In this document: in pieces, positions 61,785 through 64,000 of the stretch | Position numbering within the stretch: the first letter of the stretch is position 1 | Layout: each line of letters opens with the position of its first letter | Source: Allium sativum | Taxonomy: Eukaryota; Streptophyta; Magnoliopsida; Asparagales; Amaryllidaceae | Reading direction: 5' to 3' | Assembly: GCA_030737875.1 (NCBI GenBank) | Contig: CM060915.1 | Location: 907,874,677 to 907,938,676, forward strand | Length of the DNA: 64,000 bases | Notes under the pieces: model-generated | What the model was told of the DNA's origin: nothing | Databases searched by the model: none | The model's input: only the letters and a program-made list of their open reading frames with translations | Translations under genes and position numbers: made by a program

Positions 61785-61861
61785 CGATGGCGAGAGAACG
61801 ACTGTACTTGGGAAGTAGAGGATGACATAAGAAAGTCGTATCCAAAGCTCTTTGCCTGGTA
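61785..61861 (+). pseudogene. Chromodomain-tail remnant of element D
   Basis: One frame reads CTWEVEDDIRKSYPKLFAW and a stop, which aligns with [17 protein letters not shown] at the end of the array Gag-Pol. This fixes the 3' end of the lost pol frame. Confidence 0.75.
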
Positions 61862-62018
61862 AGATTTTAGCGGCGATGATTCTTCCCTTGTTAGTAAACC
61901 GCATGTTAGGGCAGATTGGTTCTGTTTGTTTTGCATGTTTGATTGTTGTATATGGCTGGTAGGCATGCGGGATCCTTTGTATGTTTTGGGTTAAGGAATT
62001 TCGGGGACGAAATTTCTT

Positions 62019-62030
62019 AAGGGGGGAGAG
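62019..62030 (+). promoter_or_regulatory. Polypurine tract of element D
   Basis: AAGGGGGGAGAG immediately before the right LTR and 5 bases after the TTTCGGGGACGAAATTT motif also present before the array polypurine tracts. Confidence 0.9.
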
Positions 62031-63146
62031 TATAACGACCCGCAATCTACACATCATAGGATCGTAGAATATTTATTTCTTTTACATATGAAGTCATATG
62101 GTCATGTATCTTTGGGAGACGACTATTGGGGTCATTTCCCATGTTCATGATTTTTGCCGATTTTTAAATGACTATTTTGCCCCTAGCTGATCTTGTTTTG
62201 GACATAACTTTTGATTGGAAAGGAGTTTTGACCTGAAACCACTTCCATTGGATCCGGATGATGGTTTACAATTCCGTAGAGTGGTCACATTAGCCAAATG
62301 GACTCACCGTTTGGGAGATATGGCTGAAACAAGTTTCAGAAGGTGGAAAACTGCTTAACCGGGCCAAATGAGGTGATTAGCAAATGGGCCCATAACCCAT
62401 TTCGGGATTAGGGTTATGGGGAGGCTGAAATGAGTTAGGTTTCATTTCATTTCATTTTTCTAGCCGCCATCTACCTCCTAAGAACCCTAATAATGGCCTC
62501 CAACCTCTAAAACATTCCCAAATCACTTTCTAATCAAGGATTAAGCTTAGCAACATCAAATTAAGAAGAGATAGCACCAAAGCAAGGTTAGAGCTGCTGT
62601 AAGATATCAGTATTCGTGCCAAACAGAGATTTATTTCAGATCTGAGTTTTGTCTGACCCAGAGTTTTATGTCTCTTCTTATTACTCTGGGTGCTCCTAAA
62701 CGAGCAGACTAGAGACAAGTTAGGTGGTATGCACGAGTAGCTGTACCGGAGACGAGCAGGAGGCTCCCACGTATGATATATAGATATTCTCCCTGTGTTG
62801 TTGAAGGTCACTACTTGGGCATTAGTAGTGTACCTCCTTCTTTTAATTTCTTTTGTTTTAGAGACAGTATTAAAGTTGTAATAATGATGTTGGATCATAA
62901 GTTGTACTTTGGATTTCTGCTGCTATGATGATGATGATTTTAGTTTTCAGCTTATGCACTGTCTCGCTTGTTTTATGTCAAGTATGTTACTATTATATTT
63001 TATTCCATACACTGTGAGACATTCTACAGGTTTTCGATTGGTTCACTCTCTTCTTTCCTTTCTTTGGCGACCGTTCCGTGCTAGTCGGGCATGCATACAA
63101 CGCACTTTTGGAGGAAATGCCGGTTGGTGCGGGGCGGGCCATCACA
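62031..63146 (+). mobile_element. Right LTR of element D (1,116 bp, internally deleted)
   Basis: Starts TATAACGACCC (TG decayed to TA) and ends GGGCCATCACA. Relative to the left LTR it jumps from TCTGAGTTTT (left copy about 56760) to TCTGACCCAGAGTTTT (left copy about 57988). The removed segment, about 1.2 kb, has TCTGA at both ends, suggesting a short-homology deletion. Confidence 0.9.
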
Positions 63147-63151
63147 AATCC
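63147..63151. repeat. Target-site duplication AATCC of element D, right
   Basis: Matches 56152-56156 exactly. Confidence 0.92.
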
Positions 63152-64000
63152 CGTTTCTCCTCTCATGATTCTTAGAAAACATTTCTGTATATCCTAGACT
63201 ATTTGCTTTCTATATTTAGAATATATACGACATTATCCTTGGAAAACATTCCCATAAACTTTCACTTCCGGCCGGTTCATTTCCTTAACTAAAAAAATTT
63301 ATTACTACAGTTGGAAAACATTTCCATAAATTCTTAACTTCTCATCAACCAAATCATTTCATCCTCTGTGCTTAGAAAACAACCCTGATTATATTTGGAA
63401 CACGTTTCCAAAACTCATTTACTTGGACTTTAAAACAATTGTCATATAAGCACTGTTACGACAATTTAAAACAATAACACTCATTAACTGCTCGTATCTC
63501 TAACCCATTCTCGCTACCGAACCTTACCCGTTCTTTAGTCAACAATGAAGGCATTCAAGTTGGAGTTTACTTACCACCCAGACCTTAATTGAACAACATT
63601 TTCAACTTCAGGATGGATAAGGATCAATTTCCTTTATCAACAAAACATTATTCACATAACTCTTGGATTCAATTTAAGAATCCATTTCTCGCGGAAATCA
63701 TTGATTATAACAATGGCGGTACAATCCACGCTTCCAAAATATTTAATTTTAAAATATAACTTTTATTCATTAATTAGAATAAATAATTAAATAAGTAATT
63801 AATAAATAGTTAAATCTTTAATTTAAATGAAATGTAGATAGTACTTTTCCTAAATTCGACATAGTTGAATTCCAATGTATAACTCTCTTCGAATAATCCC
63901 TATTCGATTAGTATTCCGAACTTCGGAATAAACTTACCATTTCCGGTCAACTCAATTTTCGCTTTCATTCTTAGTTCACCTTCAAATTTATCACTACCTA
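63152..64000 (-). mobile_element. Right LTR of element C, part 2
   Basis: Resumes the C LTR after element D (CTCATGATTCTTAGAAAAC, compare 47958) and aligns with about 47945-48790 to the window end. No gene seen. Confidence 0.85.

Larger units (their letters stand above)
56157..63146 (+). mobile_element. Element D: degenerate chromovirus-type LTR element
   Basis: LTR 56157-58481, primer-binding site, decayed interior 58482-62018, polypurine tract, LTR 62031-63146, with TSD AATCC. The interior (about 3.5 kb) keeps a broken gag, protease and tail, but most of pol is lost or scrambled. The two LTRs differ in length because the right one has an internal deletion of about 1.2 kb. Confidence 0.9.

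Overview
This window is plant nuclear DNA, very probably from a repeat-rich heterochromatic or pericentromeric part of an angiosperm genome. Almost all of it is LTR retrotransposon sequence. The evidence is a set of long LTRs (1-6 kb) bounded by TG...CA, primer-binding sites of the plant initiator-Met tRNA type (TGGTATCAGAGC and variants), polypurine tracts, 5-bp target-site duplications (TSDs), and Ty3/Gypsy chromovirus Gag-Pol proteins ending in a chromodomain-like segment (best fit the Tekay/Del lineage). I see no host gene, tRNA or rRNA. The species cannot be named from the sequence.

The layout is a nested stack. The outermost layer on the left is an LTR of a non-coding family 'B' (right part 41059-43454; internal 43455-45292; other LTR from 45293). 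Into it went element 'U', a Ty3-like LTR element (3' LTR 40098-41058) that encodes an Asn/Asp/Glu-rich protein I do not recognise. U was hit twice: by a minus-strand Tekay-like element 'M' (1-3136 and 23222-25780), and by an older minus-strand relic 'E' (27085-37394) that split U's reading frame. Inside the LTR of M sits the youngest insertion, a plus-strand array LTR-internal-LTR-internal-LTR (3137-23221) flanked by one TSD pair (TAACT). To the right, non-coding element 'C' (46309 to beyond 64000) interrupts the other B LTR, and C's right LTR is interrupted by plus-strand relic 'D' (56157-63146, TSD AATCC).

Coding content: array copy 1 has one uninterrupted gag-pol frame (6471-10871), but its 5' LTR has lost 34 bp containing the TATA box. 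Copy 2 keeps TATA-bearing LTRs on both sides but has one in-frame stop (17341-17343) in pol. M, D and E carry broken gag-pol; B and C carry none and could only have moved with proteins supplied by autonomous relatives.

The most unusual signals lie inside the LTRs. (i) A ~92-bp hairpin module occurs twice in every LTR of the array/M and E families, and its stems show compensatory base changes. (ii) Hairpins of the GGYTAAGT...ACTTARCC type recur in the same families, again with a compensatory change. (iii) GTCGAC palindromes spaced exactly 12 bp apart lie upstream of the TATA region in three LTR types. (iv) The split U reading frame remains in phase across a 10-kb insertion. Most other short reading frames are shadows of these features.
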